64,000 nt of DNA. Origin: Trichosphaerium sp. ATCC 40318. Taxonomy: Eukaryota > Discosea > Flabellinia > Trichosidae. Under the pieces are notes generated by a model, which worked only from the letters and a program-made list of their open reading frames with translations, was not told the origin of the DNA and ran no database searches. The stretch spans positions 124,001-188,000 of the forward strand of contig JALMLS010000299.1 of NCBI GenBank assembly GCA_038496445.1, read 5' to 3'. Both the position numbers and the translations under genes were made by a program. Positions 10,695 to 22,330 of the stretch are shown here, piece after piece. Within the stretch, counting starts at the first letter, position 1. Every line of letters starts with the position of its first letter.

Positions 10695-13600
10695 TTACTT
10701 TCTAGGTGTATCCCAGTCTGAGCCAGTTCCTGTAACAAGAGGTACCATTGCTAGAAGAATACGTGTTAGGCTTGGAAAGTTTCAAAAAAAAAAAGGAAAA
10801 TTAAAGTACGCACGTCCAAGCTGTGACCCGCCCTGTTGTTTAGCGTAATCAGCAAATCCAGAATACTGGTTACCAAAACCATTATTGCCGGTAAGGTTAC
10901 TACCAAAAGTGGGACCGTTATTTATTGTACCAGCCATTTGTTGTGCATAGTTTGACGCTTGTGTTTGAGATCCAAAAGCACCTGGTTGTCCAAATACAGG
11001 ATCACCAGTTGGATTATTTTGTTGGCCACCTTGTTGGTTAAAACCGTTTCCTTGATTTGGAAAGCCGCCCATATTATTTGAAGGAGCATTTCCGAATGCA
11101 GCGTTGTTCTGAGGTGCTGAGGCAAATGCATTACTGCCTCCCCACCCTTCAGTGCTACCTCCTTGTTGTTGTTGTTGTCCCCATCCGCTGTTATTATTAC
11201 CAAATCCTTGATTGTTATTATTACCAAAGCCTTGATTGTTTTGGCTGGCGTTGTTGAATCCTTGATTGTTATTATTACCGAAACCTTGGTTGTTTTGACT
11301 ACCATTATTCGGGAATCCTTGATTGTTGTTACCAAATCCTTGATTGTTATTATTACCGAATCCTTGATTGTTTTGACCGGCATTGTTATTGAAACCTTGG
11401 GTGTTATTATTACCAAAACCTTGGTTGTTATTTTGACCGCCATTGTTATTGAAACCTTGGTTGTTTTGACCGGCATTATTAAAGCCTGGGTTGTTGTTTT
11501 GACCGCCATTGTTAAAGCCTTGGTTGTTGTTTTGACCACCATTGTTACCAAAACCGGTATTACCGAATCCTCCACCAGTGTTGTTTGTGTTTCCAAAACC
11601 TCCTTGTTGTTGTTGGTTATTTCCAACTCCGCCTTGAGCATTGTACGTCTAAAAAGTCATTGTAAGTATCTACAAGAAAATTATATTTCATTGTACTCCA
11701 TCTGCTGCGTCCTCGTTGTCCGAACTGTGACCTTCAGAAACTGTATCGTCATCAGAAAATTCGCCTACTACATCTGACCCATCGCTTGCACTGAGCGTCG
11801 GTGGCTATTAACAATATATAAGATATTAACACTATGAGGAGTGCGTGTACCTGATACGGTTTTTGTGCTAAAGCTGGATCTGTACCGGATTTAGTGGCTA
11901 CAGGTGGAGCAGTAAAGCCACCACCCACTCCTTGAACTTTCTTAGCAGCTGGGGCACTTGGTGCTGTACTTGGAGAAGCAGTTGGAGATGCAGTTGGAAC
12001 TATAGGTTTAGGTACAACAATCTGCGTGCCAGTTCCGCCAGAGTTTGCGGAAAGATTAAACCCAGTGCTAAGTCCAGTACCAAATCCACCAAATCCAGTT
12101 TTTGGAGCTGTGGTGGCAGGTTTAGGATCTTGTTTCAACAAGGATTTGCGTTTTGGTGCTACCCCTGGGGTTGTAGTTCCAAGTGAAAGACCTCCCAAAG
12201 TAGAACCAGGCGCAGTAGCAGGTACTGTCATAGGTGTAAAAGCAGGTGCTGCTGAAGGCGCAGTGGCAGGTACTGTTGAAGGTGCAGCAGCAGGTACTGT
12301 CGAAGGTGCGGCAGAAGATGTAGTCGTACCACCTAGCGAAAGACCAAAACCAGTAGTAGGTGCTGTAGCACTAGTTGTTCCACCAAGCGAAAGACCTCCA
12401 AAACCAGTGGTAGGCACTGTTGAAGGACCTGTAGAAGATGTTGCAGGTACAGTCGTACCACCAAGCGAAAGACCAAAACCAGTAGTAGGTGCTGTAGCAC
12501 TAGTTGTTCCGCCAAGCGAAAGACCAAAACCAGTAGTAGGCGCTGTAGCACTAGTTGTACCGCCAAGTGAAAGACCAAAACCAGTAGTAGGTGCTGTCGA
12601 AGGTGCGGCAGAAGATGTAGTCGTACCACCTAGCGAAAGACCAAAACCAGTAGTAGGTGCTGTTGAAGGAGCTGCGGCAGGTGCGTTACTTGTAGAGCCA
12701 ACGCCAAATCCTGTGTTATGTGTTGTAGTGGATGGTAGAGTTAAGCCACCACCTGCCTTTGGAACAGTAGTACTTGTAAATCCAAACCCGCCACCAGTGT
12801 TACTAAAATCTATCTTAGGTAATGGCAAGCTGCTTTTTTCTGGTGTTTTAGTAGCAGATGGTGCCACTGCTGTATTGGTTTGTGTAGTTTTTTGCTTTGC
12901 GAGATCAGCCTGTGCGAGTTTAGTCCCCCAATTATCAGTTGTTTTAAGTGGCGTAGAAGCCCCAAATCCAGCTCCCCAAGTAGTCGTAGGTTGTGACGCC
13001 CAAGCAAAACCACCATTACTCTGAGCAGGTTTTGATGCAGGCACAGGTTTAGGTGTAATTGCAATACCAACTGCGTCAGGTTGTGTAGGTTTTGCAGGAG
13101 AAGGTTCAAAGGTATATGAAGTTTTAGGTCGAGGTGTTGTGATAGATGGTGGATCTAAAGAAGCTTCTTCGTCTGAGGAGAAGTCTTCAAAACTATAACT
13201 ATGCGCTTTCTTCTTACTAGGTGTCTCTAATGTACAACAATAAGTAAACTCCAATTCCCAAATTATCAAAGAAACAAAAACCATGACGTACTCTTTTCGT
13301 AAAGTGCATGCTGTCCGGAACTCCTGAGGGAAAGTAAGTTAGCACGAACTGTTTTTATTAAGAAATTTCTACGTACTGTGAAGGTTTGCCTGGAGTTTGT
13401 TGACTTTTATAGCTTGCTTGTAGCCTATTTGTACTTTTCGCCAGCTGCTGCAATTGCAAGTGCCACGAGTTCAGTGATTTCTCTGGAACTCGCTTATACT
13501 TCTTACGAGGTGTTCTAGGTGAAGCCCCACTGCCAGGTCCAGGACCATTGCCACCGCCATTGCCACCGCTACCATAACTGCCACGGGAAGCACTTCTAGG

Positions 13601-16600
13601 ACTTGCTCTAGGACGCATAGGTGATGGAGTCAGCGGCGAAACTTTTGGCGCAAGTGGGCTGTTCGCTGTAGAAACGGTTCTGAGCCTAATGCTTTATAGT
13701 TAGCGTCAATACCAGTGTTAGAGTTACGAACATAGAGCCAAGTTGTAATCGGGAAATACGTTCATTAAGCTGATAAACACGCTCTCTGCTGGCCAAAGTT
13801 GACTTAACGTGGTTGCATAGAATGCGATAAATAACGTTAAAAGAAGGTTCTCTACTTTGTCGACTATGAAGAGGGTGAGAAAAAACCTCGAAAAGAGAAC
13901 ATCGCTTAGGTGTTGCGTACATTGCTTGTCGGTTCTTTAGAAGCGAGTTTGTTTGTACACGTAAACTGTTTATAGAACCTTCAATATTGGCGACTTTGGT
14001 CATAATGCTATCACGCATTATCCGTGCCTCAACATCCAAAGGCAATTGTTCCATGGCATGATGAAGATGAGGACTTTGTTTAGCTATAATGATATTCCGT
14101 ATTCCTTCAGCCTATAGTCGTTAGTGATGGGTCTCTGTAAGTATATTATAGCATACCTGGGCATAACCGCCAAGAGTTTTCTCGCTAGCAGTGCTGATTT
14201 CTTGCAATTGCTTGTCAATAGTTACATTTGTTTTTATGCCCTTCAAGTGGTCGATAATTTGTACAAGCTCTTCAATATCACTTTTGTAAAACGGTCGCGG
14301 TGGACTCAAAGCGTTAGCAGTACTTTCTAAAGCAATGTAAACAAGCATACGATTAATAGGAAATGTGGACTTACTATCAAATTGTGAAAAGATCATTTTG
14401 TCAAAATGCTCCTGTAGTGCCTTTTGTTCAGCCATAATCATGTCAAACGCTTCAATAATCTTTTCGACCTCTGTACAAATGTTAGAATTGCAGTAAAATA
14501 TAGTTCATACTTCTAACTGTCAAGTCTTTGGGTGTTTGTGCAGGAGATGGGGGGTTGCCGCCCTGAGGACCACTACCACTAGGAGGACCACTACCACCGG
14601 GAGGACCACTTCCACCAGGACCACTTCCACCAGAAGGTGGAGGTGGAGGAAAACTACTGGCTGGTTGGCCAGTATTGGCTGGAGGTACATTAACAGCTGG
14701 TTGATTGGTACCACCGCTGGCTGGAGGGGCATTGCCGGCTGGAGATACATTAGCGGCTGGTTGGTTGGTACCACCGCTGGCTGGAGGGGCATTGCTAGCT
14801 GGAGGTACATTAGCGGCTGGAGGTACATTGGCGGCTGGTTGCTTGGTAGGATCTGACTTTTGTGAAGGATTACCTGTGGCGGTTGTACCAGCTGCTGGCT
14901 TTTGTGGAAATGGTTGCGATACAGCTGGAAAAAGACTAGTAGTGCTAGGCGCAAAGGCAGTCCCAGTGCTAGGCGCAAAAGAAAAGCCAGTAGCTTTATC
15001 TGCCGGCTTTTGTGCAACTGGTTGTGATGCGGTTGGTGTGGGACTAGTAGTGGCGGGAGCAAAAGCACTAGTGTTAGATTTGTCCGCTGGTGTTTTCGGT
15101 TGTGAGATGACAGGTGTAAAACCACTAGTTTTGGGAGCCGGTGAGCCAGTAGCTTGGATTTTCTTTTGCTTGGGTGGTGTGCCCAGGCTCGAAAGAATTT
15201 GTGCTGCATCAAAGTCGCTATTGCCAGAACTACCATCAGCTTTTCCTTTGTTTTGAGCTGTGTCAGCTGTTGCTTTAGAGTCCGCGCTATCGTTTTTCTG
15301 TACACCAGCAATAGGAGAGTTGGTAGAATTCTTACCTTTGTCAGATTGGTCATTCTGAGGAAAGGTTAATACAAAACTTGACTAGACTTTTGTACGGTTA
15401 AAGCTCCTGGTTTTGGAGCTGCAGCACTCTTGGAATCGCCAGGTGTTGGTTTTTCTTTACCTGTAGTGCCTTTTGCTTGTGTAGGATCAGGTTTAGCTGC
15501 AGTCGGCTTAGGTTTCACAGGGGTGGGTGGTTTATTCTATACGTGAGGTTATATACTGATATTTAGTATGTTTTTGTTGTAATACCAATGCAAGAGTTGC
15601 TGTCAAGCGAAGTTTTCCAGACTTTGCGTTAGGGATGGGAATCCTTTCAATTGTTAGTTTGAAAAAAGAAAAAAAAAGACATCAAAGTACCATGTTCCGT
15701 CGTCTCCCTTTGTATCTTCACCTATAGCGCTCAGTGGAAGTTCAATACCGTCCCCTATAGGATCCGCTACTGACAGCTATTCACATAAGATTGAGCCAAC
15801 AAATAAAAAACCGTACTTTATCTTCATCGTATACTGCCAGGCGAACATAACTGTCTGGAGATTCCACACTAAATGTCATTGTTTCTTCCCAAACTGGGTC
15901 CTTCCTTTTTTGCTTCGTGAGGTTCTTTCTCTGCGTGTCAACTCTTATTGCTACAAAAGGATCACATCCTCCTAATAGATCCATACTGGGTAGGTCAATA
16001 CATTCAATACCTTGGCGTTGTCAGCGAAGAAAAAAATTTATCTGTATCTTCATACGCGTAATTGTCAACACCCCATATGGTTGTTTCTTCTCAGGTTTGG
16101 CTGGTTTCGTTACTGCAACTGGTTTGTTGTCTGTGAGATCAGCGAGTGCTTTCATATTAACTTTTGAAGGTGGAGGGAGTTTCGACGACTCTCTAATATG
16201 AGAGAGTTTTGGCTTAAACAAAATCACTCAGCAAAAACGAGTTTCAATTACAAAACGTACAAAATGTGCTGGTCGGGTCACACGAGTAATCAAAATTTGT
16301 CCAGTACTGCAATACATCAACAGTGAAGGTGACGCAGGTAGCTTCTCTCCCTCACTCGTCATTCTTTCTTCCATGTCGTTGAGAACCAGTTGCATACCAA
16401 GAATTTCTGGTCTAATACCATCTTCCTCATCAACTTAATAATTCGTTAACATCAATAAATGTCTAACCGTTTTACTCACTAAAAAAATCCACTGCATCTT
16501 CCATCTCTAACAAAACTTCCCTCCAAACATCCTGTTCACCTCTAAATATTCTAATAGTGTCGGAGTCTTCTTCATTTGTAGCCAGTAAAATCAAATTCCT

Positions 16601-17956
16601 AAATCATAAAGGATAAGTTCAAAACAAGCCCAGTTGAAAAAAAAATTTACCATTCACGAATAGAAATTGGGTAATATTGCTTGACAACCTACATACAAAG
16701 TGTCAACATTATATTACGGCACCATAACTTACGTTTACGTGAGCAAAGTCAAGGAACTCTTCATGAAGGTGCTAAAAGAGCATAGTTAATACGTAGATAA
16801 CTGTGATAACAAGAGAGTACTTACACCAGAAACAGTGTTTGGTTTACAAAATATAGCTGTGTTGGATAGAGTAAGATCTGTTTCATCCGCCTTATCAACC
16901 ATAGTATAAAATACCATACACGAGTTTGGACCAATGTATTGGCAATAGTGCGCTACCCGAAAAGTGAGTACAAAACCAAAAGGGATTTAATAAATACCGT
17001 ATCCGGTTAGATATTGATCATCTAGTGAATTTTTTTCCCAATAGTCCTCTCCTAACAACGGAAACTCGTGTATGTCATCACCGTTAAAATTTATTATTCT
17101 CAGTGCGCCTGAGGGATCTAAGAAGCATATTTCGTCACTACCGGACTTTGTCAGTAATGGTTCATTTCAACTGCACACGGTACGTACATCACAGGATCAA
17201 AATCAGCAGAAACTACATTTTCAACGAGCAACTGTACAAAAAAGTTAGCATAGTTTCTTGAATGTCAAAAAAAACCACTACGTACTGCATCTGTATTATA
17301 ACTACAAAAGAGTATCATTTTTTGAGTATGTGTCACTACCAAAAAAATATCGGCGTTTATAAGCTGTGGACACCATTTAAAATCAACAATGTTGCCCTCA
17401 TCGACATCTTCTACGCGGAATGGAGCATCCTATTGCCTTTCTTAAGTTTGACAAGTAAAATTACGGTTAGTTACCACAGATTTAGGTGCTAGCAATGCTG
17501 GAATGTCAAAAAATTTGATTGCTGAAGATGTAACTACAGCCAAAACAGTCTCATAAGGCGACAAGTAGACGCCAAAGACGTAATCTTTGGACGACAGCTA
17601 TTTAAACGTTAGTTATTTACCAAGTACATTTCTATCGCGTACAACTTGCTTAGGCGTCTTATTGAGGTCAGATAATTGCCCACACAGAATACCTGTTATA
17701 TTTATCAGTCCTGTCAAGTTTTTCTCAATATAAACGTACACGGAACCCCGCTCATATCTACATTAACATAAAACACTAAATCATAGGCGGAAGACGCGGC
17801 AACGAAACTACCGCGTTTTTTGCTCAGCTGACAAGCTACACAGCGTTAACGAAGAGTGCCATTTGTACTACGACCTTGAAGAGGCGGCAAGCGTGTAATT
17901 TCTTCGTTACGAGGAGGCCTAATAAACTTGAGATCTTTGCCTCCGCCTGGTTCCAT
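10695..17956 (-). CDS. Nup214/Nup159-type nucleoporin with an inserted C2 domain
   Basis: About 20 exons read as one phase-consistent gene from the ATG at 17956 (MEPGGGKDLKFIRPPRNEE) to TAA at 10695-10697. In order: an N-terminal beta-propeller (GSFVAASSAYDLVFY, YVFGVYLSPYETVLAVVTSS, IVDFKWCPQLINADIFLVV, ALRIINFNGDDIHEFPLL, PSLLMYCSTGQILITRVTRP); a C2 domain at about 16085-15590 (GVLTITRIECIDLPSMDLLG, CDPFVAIRVDTQRKNLTKQK, DPVWEETMTFSVESPDSYVR); a long Pro/Ala/Thr-rich segment with TGFSFAPSTG-like FG motifs; a helical, coiled-coil-like part (EVEKIIEAFDMIMAEQKALQ and following, 14500-13730); GFGLSLGGTT FG repeats (13200-11870); and an NNQGFGNNN-rich tail (11640-10800). Nup214/Nup159 sits on the cytoplasmic face of the nuclear pore and recruits the mRNA-export helicase. 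The C2 insertion is unusual. Splice phases support one transcript, but this rests on manual joins. Confidence 0.8.
11200..11610 (-). repeat. Coding repeat, NNQGF(G/N)NN units
   Basis: Tandem units of roughly 36-54 bp encode N-N-Q-G-F-G-N-N-N or N-N-Q-G-F-N-N-A-G-Q in the nucleoporin tail. They are Asn/Gln-rich FG-type repeats, likely natively unfolded and cohesive. Confidence 0.8.
12320..12660 (-). repeat. Coding repeat, TTGFGLSLGGTT units
   Basis: Near-identical 39-63 bp units encode P-T-T-G-F-G-L-S-L-G-G-T-T, with S-A-A-P-S-T or S-A-T-A spacers. The bases are very similar between copies, which suggests recent expansion. This is the central GLFG-like block of the nucleoporin. Confidence 0.85.
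14680..14850 (-). repeat. Coding repeat, NQPAANVxPAxNAPPASGG units
   Basis: Two to three near-perfect 60-72 bp copies encode alternating Ala/Pro/Asn-rich units inside the linker after the C2 domain of the nucleoporin. Confidence 0.75.
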
Positions 17957-18042
17957 GGCGGCCACCGTTAAAATGTTATGCAAATAAAATCAAAGTTTTC
18001 GCAAACGCATTCAAATGAATTCAAAAAAAAAAAACCGCCACA
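17957..18042. promoter_or_regulatory. Divergent promoter, nucleoporin / translin
   Basis: Only 86 bp lie between the start codons of the nucleoporin (-) and translin (+), so the two must share promoter DNA. It contains a short A tract (about 18023-18034). Confidence 0.45.
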
Positions 18043-18986
18043 ATGAACAAGCTATTTGATGAATTTAACGCCAGTATTGGCATGTTAATTACTTTTCACT
18101 GCTTTCGCTAATTCAAATAAACACAGACGCTCAAAACAAAATTAGGGAAGAGATTAGCGTCAAAACAAAGGAATTAGATCAAGTGGTTCGTGCGTTGCAC
18201 TCAACGTTTCAGGTAGGACAATAATTTATCTTGTCATCACCAGCAAACTTACAGAGCATAGGGTATTCACACAGACATCACCAAAGGAGCGGATATCTTT
18301 TCGACATGTAAAAAACAATTCCCTTTGGTAAAAGAAAAGCTTGTAGCGCTCCAAGAGGTTGTACCAGCACAATTTTACTACAAATACTCTCAAATGTGGC
18401 AATACAAAATAACTTCCTTTGTGTGCGTTTACGCTCTCATTGGGTGGCTAGATAGCGGTACGTAACGTCTAGTTAGTTTATTATTGAGTTAATTATCAGG
18501 TGCCTTGGTTACATTGCAACAAGTCGAGGACGAACTTGGATGTACGTATTTTTACCACCTGGTTAATATCTGAAATACAATAGTACCAGGTAAAAAGGCT
18601 GGCCCAAATGCTTTTGCAGTTGAAATTGGTAAGTGACATTTAGTGACATGTCATTTCTCACATTGCATAGAGGACTACTTGTACGGTCTAGCGTCTGTGC
18701 CATCAGAATTAGTAAGGTTCGCTACGAACAGTGTCATCAATGGAGATTTCAAAAAACCAAGAGAGATTGCTCAATTTGTAACACAGTTACACGCTGGGTT
18801 TGGATTGTTAAACTTGAAGAATGACGGTCTTAGAAAAAAATTCGATTCTATGAAGTATCCTTTTTTGGGTTTAAAAAATCCGTAATTTCGCCATTTATCT
18901 TTCCTTCACTACACAGATATGACATTAAAAAAATAGAAGACATAATATACGACCTAAAAATACGTGGTTTGGTGTCAAAGGATTGA
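18043..18986 (+). CDS. TSN: Translin
   Basis: Six or seven exons from ATG 18043 (MNKLFDEFNASIG) to TGA 18984-18986. The helical translin fold is clear: KIREEISVKTKELDQVVRAL, GADIFSTCKKQFPLVKEKLV, FYYKYSQMWQYKITSFVCVY and especially DYLYGLASVPSELVRFATNS, GDFKKPREIAQFVTQLHAGF, LLNLKNDGLRKKFDSMKYDI and KKIEDIIYDLKIRGLVSKD. Translin forms an octamer with TRAX (C3PO) that binds single-stranded nucleic acid and trims passenger strands or pre-tRNA fragments. No TRAX partner is visible in the window. Introns are 40-50 bp with GTACG and GTAGG donors. Confidence 0.92.
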
Positions 18987-19247
18987 TAACTTCTATTTTA
19001 CGTAAATATTAATTACTGCAAACCGAAAAAGTAAAGTTGTACTGGCAAAAGGTACTGGCGGTCGACGAATTAAAACAACGGCTTCTACATATATTGTACT
19101 AGTTTATACGCATGTAAAACTGCCAACCAATGTTGTTTTAACTTCAAAAAAAAAATCGTAAGACTTAACGTTATTGTTGTTCGCTACAACTAAACCAAAA
19201 GGCCGCCTGAACCACAACAACAACTACAAAAAAAAAACGGGCGTGTT

Positions 19248-20961
19248 ATGAATGGTTCGTTACAAGCCCAAATACAAGGCTTTAAAAAAAACAAGCTGTC
19301 CAATGCCGACACGGTTGATAAAAGCGTTGCTACAGGCGCTGGAAAAGGTGCGATCTTACCTGATCGTTCAACAGCTCACCAAACTAGTTTTAAGTGGCAA
19401 AGACGCGAAGAAAAAGGCTGGAAGCCCACCTGCGAGACCTCCAGCAGTATCTGCGTCTCGCCCCAATGGACGCAGCTCTCATGCACCCAAAATGGCAATG
19501 CCTGGTAGTACGTTCGCAGTAAAACCATATCGCGCTCGAAAATAGCTAGTCTACGCCATTTTTGGGTTTTTTTTTGGTTTTTTGCTTCGCCTGTATAATA
19601 TGCGCCTTATTTGCATTACACACGCGATTTTGGCGACTCACAATTGTTGTGTAGTGTAAATTCTTTTCTATACTAGACAGAAAACTTATTAACTCTTTTA
19701 ATTAGTGGGCCGACCACCCCCACGCCCTGTAGTACCTCCACAAGCGGCTATGCCATCTCCATATGCGACACCAACTTCGTCAAGCAACGGATCCTCAAAT
19801 AGTAATTACTCCTACTCAACATAAAAATCCAAACTGACTTTATGCAAAGGATGGAATTTTCACCAGCCTTCAGAATTTCCAAGCGCACCTACATTTTCCG
19901 GAAGGACAAAAGTATACCCTTCAGGATCTTCAAGGTTAGATTATAAATAGTTGCCATGTACTGACAACCACACAGAGGAAGTAGTTTTCCATCTCTCAAA
20001 CCTCAAGCTGGTGTCAATGGAGGAGGGATTGTGTCAACTCATGCTCCAGCACCGCCACCTGCACCTTCACCTTCACCTCCGCCTCCAGCTCCTAGCAAAA
20101 TTAGTCTAACCGTACGTGATGACTTGATGTTTGCACAAAAGTAATATATAAAACAGGGTTCACCACGACCGGCACCGGCACGTCCACCAACAACAGCGCC
20201 ACGCATGCCATCACCAACACCAATGGCTCATCCTCCTCCTATGCCACCAAAAACAGCACCTCGTTTGTCTAGCCCAGCTCTACCAAATGCACGACATCCT
20301 CCAGCTCCACCAAAGAAACCAGCATCACGCAAAGCTCCACCACCACGGCCTGCAGGGCGACCATCGTTTTCACCAATGCCTGCTAAAAAGGCGCCACCAG
20401 CACCGTATGGTAAGGCACCACCAGCGCCGTACGGTAAGGCACCACCAGCACCGTATGGTAAGGCACCACCAGCGCCGTATGGTAAGGCACCTCCAGCACC
20501 ATATGGTAAGGCACCTTCAAAGCGACCTGCACCTGCACGCCCAGGTAAACGCAATGCGCCACCTACACCAGGCAAAAGACCTGGCTTTTCTCCTAAAAAG
20601 TGCGATAAACATTATAATCACGTGATTGTTAACAAATAATTATTTTAGAATGCCAAGGTTGCCACCTAAGCGATCACCTGGTCCACTAAAACGGAGGGCA
20701 CCTAAAAAAAAGCGTCCTAATTTTGGACCAAAGAAAAGGTTTGGAAAGATGAGGCCTAAAGGTAAAGGTAAATTTGGCAAACGCCCACTTAAGTTTGCTC
20801 CAAAACGGAGATTTCCAAAAGGAGGTGTTAAAAAGAGAATGGTTCCACCAAAGAAACGAGGAAAATTACCTCCTTCCCGCCCACCTAAAAAAGGATTTGG
20901 TGCTCCAAAAGGAGGGTTTGGTAAGCGTAGACCTGTACCTAAAGTACCAAAAAAATGGTAA
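19248..20961 (+). CDS. WH2-domain, proline-rich actin-binding protein (verprolin/WIP-like)
   Basis: Model of about seven exons starting at ATG 19248. The first exon MNGSLQAQIQGFKKNKLS, ending DTVDKS, is a WH2 motif (L-x-x-x-I-x-G-x-x-x-K-x-L), which binds G-actin and is normally N-terminal in WIP/verprolin. Then come a Lys/Ser/Pro linker (LSGKDAKKKAGSPPARPPAV), a polyproline part (GRPPPRPVVPPQAAMPSPYA, APPPAPSPSPPPPAPS), five APYGKAPP repeats, and an extremely basic tail made of Pro/Lys/Arg/Gly/Phe (PKRSPGPLKRRAPKKKRPNF and following). All joins keep frame, including KK|MPRLPP across the intron at about 20599-20648. The stop is TAA 20959-20961. Profilin or SH3 binding through the prolines is likely. 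The basic tail is not a standard WIP element and may bind F-actin, membrane or nucleic acid. Confidence 0.65.
20391..20510 (+). repeat. Five 24-bp tandem repeats (APPAPYGK)
   Basis: Five consecutive 24-bp copies encode A-P-P-A-P-Y-G-K with only a few silent differences. The Tyr in each unit could be a phosphorylation or SH2/SH3-type site. It is in-frame within the WH2/proline-rich protein. Confidence 0.9.
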
Positions 20962-21048
20962 TAAATATTATAACTATGTACATAAATTTTTGCTACATAT
21001 GGTTTGTAACTTTTTCTATTCACCTTTACTATCCGCAGTGATACATAA

Positions 21049-22181
21049 TTGCATGCCAAATTGCCCCTTGATTATTTAAGACAGTTACACTCTTTAAGTC
21101 TTTATCACTGGTACACAGATACGTATTGTGCCACCTTGTTGCGGCTAACATTGCCACGTGTTCAGATTAACATTGTAAAAAGTACAAAGCGTCGTGTTTT
21201 GGCTACCAGAACAATATTTTTATGTCTAGCGCTGCAGGAATGGAAGGTACAATTTAATAAAACACGTGGTTACTCAGATTTACGAAAGGGCATGACATTC
21301 CTTCTACTACACTTCTACAGCTCCCTAATGAGACATTAACAGCCATCCTAAGGATTTTACCTCGAGGATGGCGTATTAAATCATCGCTAGTGTCTCACCT
21401 ATTCAACGACATTATCAAACAAAATATTGGTATTTCCTCGATTACAGTGAACAATCCTTCAGACTTTCTTGTTTTGAAATCAAACCCACTTCTCAGAAAT
21501 ACAACCATCAAATTTAACACTCACCATAACCTAACAGATGAAAATTTTGAATGTCTCAGGGGTGTACACACTCTTGTACTTTTCCCTAGATATTCACCCG
21601 TAACACCAGAAGGATACAAGCATATAGTCGGTGTTCATGACCTCCACTTACATTACACTGCGCCAGATGAAGTGGTCAAATTATTTGCAGGTATTCATAG
21701 TATGAACCTTTCATATAATCACGTGGTAACAGATAGTGGCCTCGCATGTCTTGCTGGTGTTCATACTATAAATTTATCAGGTTGTTCTTCCATTACAGCA
21801 CGTGGAATCAAAGCAATTAATGGTGCTCACTCGATTACACTTGGTGCTCACGCAACAGATGAGTGGCTTGAAGAAGTAAAAAATGTACATACAATTAAAA
21901 TCGTTCCAGTAAGTCCAAATCAATGCCGTATTACAAATGCAGGTATCAGAGCTTTGTGTAATGTCAAGCACTTGGAACTGGTCTTTTCTAGTAGGGTTAT
22001 TACTGATTTGGGAATGAAACACTTGACTAGCGTGCAATCCCTCACTGTATGCCACTTTTCTTCTATTACAAACGACTTTCTCAAGTATCTTACTTGTCTT
22101 AAATCTATAAAGACATATAAAACTCGGATAACAAAAGATGCAGTAGTTGCCTTGGGTATTACTTGGAAACCTATGTTATGA
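21049..22181 (+). CDS. F-box and leucine-rich-repeat-like protein
   Basis: The exon from 21321 is secure: LPNETLTAILRILPRGWRIK then SSLVSHLFNDII is an F-box, followed by about 220 residues of irregular repeats with the period of AMN1/F-box-type LRRs (VHTLVLFPRY, VHDLHLHYTA, IHSMNLSYNH, VHTINLSGCSSITARGIKAI, VKHLELVFSSRVITDLGMKH, VQSLTVCHFSSITNDFLKYL). The stop is TGA at 22179-22181. It is probably the substrate-recruiting subunit of an SCF ubiquitin ligase. The 5' part is uncertain: the only phase-compatible upstream exon ends LCLALQEWK at 21246, before an intron 21247-21320. Its frame is open back to 21049 without an ATG, so a further small exon must exist. Confidence 0.65.
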
Positions 22182-22330
22182 TTACACAAATAAATATGAA
22201 TAAATTAAATTTGCTGATAGTAGTGGCTTTAAACAAAACCAGTCAAAAGAACGTATGTCATATTAAATTTTACTAGACCATTGGACATTTTGCTGTTTTT
22301 GAAACACAACAATGTTCACGATTCATAGTT

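Noticed and set aside
12026-13024. Plus-strand ORF of 332 codons rich in PPSERPKPVVGA
   Set aside because: It is the antisense shadow of the nucleoporin GFGLSLGGTT repeats. Repeats on one strand keep frames open on the other, and the minus strand has in-phase splice joins and FG motifs.
14705-15256. Plus-strand ORF of 183 codons
   Set aside because: Antisense of the Ala/Pro-rich linker of the nucleoporin, kept open by GC-rich repeats.
20391-20510. Regular 24-bp array resembling a CRISPR or minisatellite
   Set aside because: There are no unique spacers, and the units are in-frame codons of a eukaryotic protein.
20228-20575. Minus-strand ORF rich in GGALPYGA
   Set aside because: Antisense of the APPAPYGK repeats in the WH2 protein.
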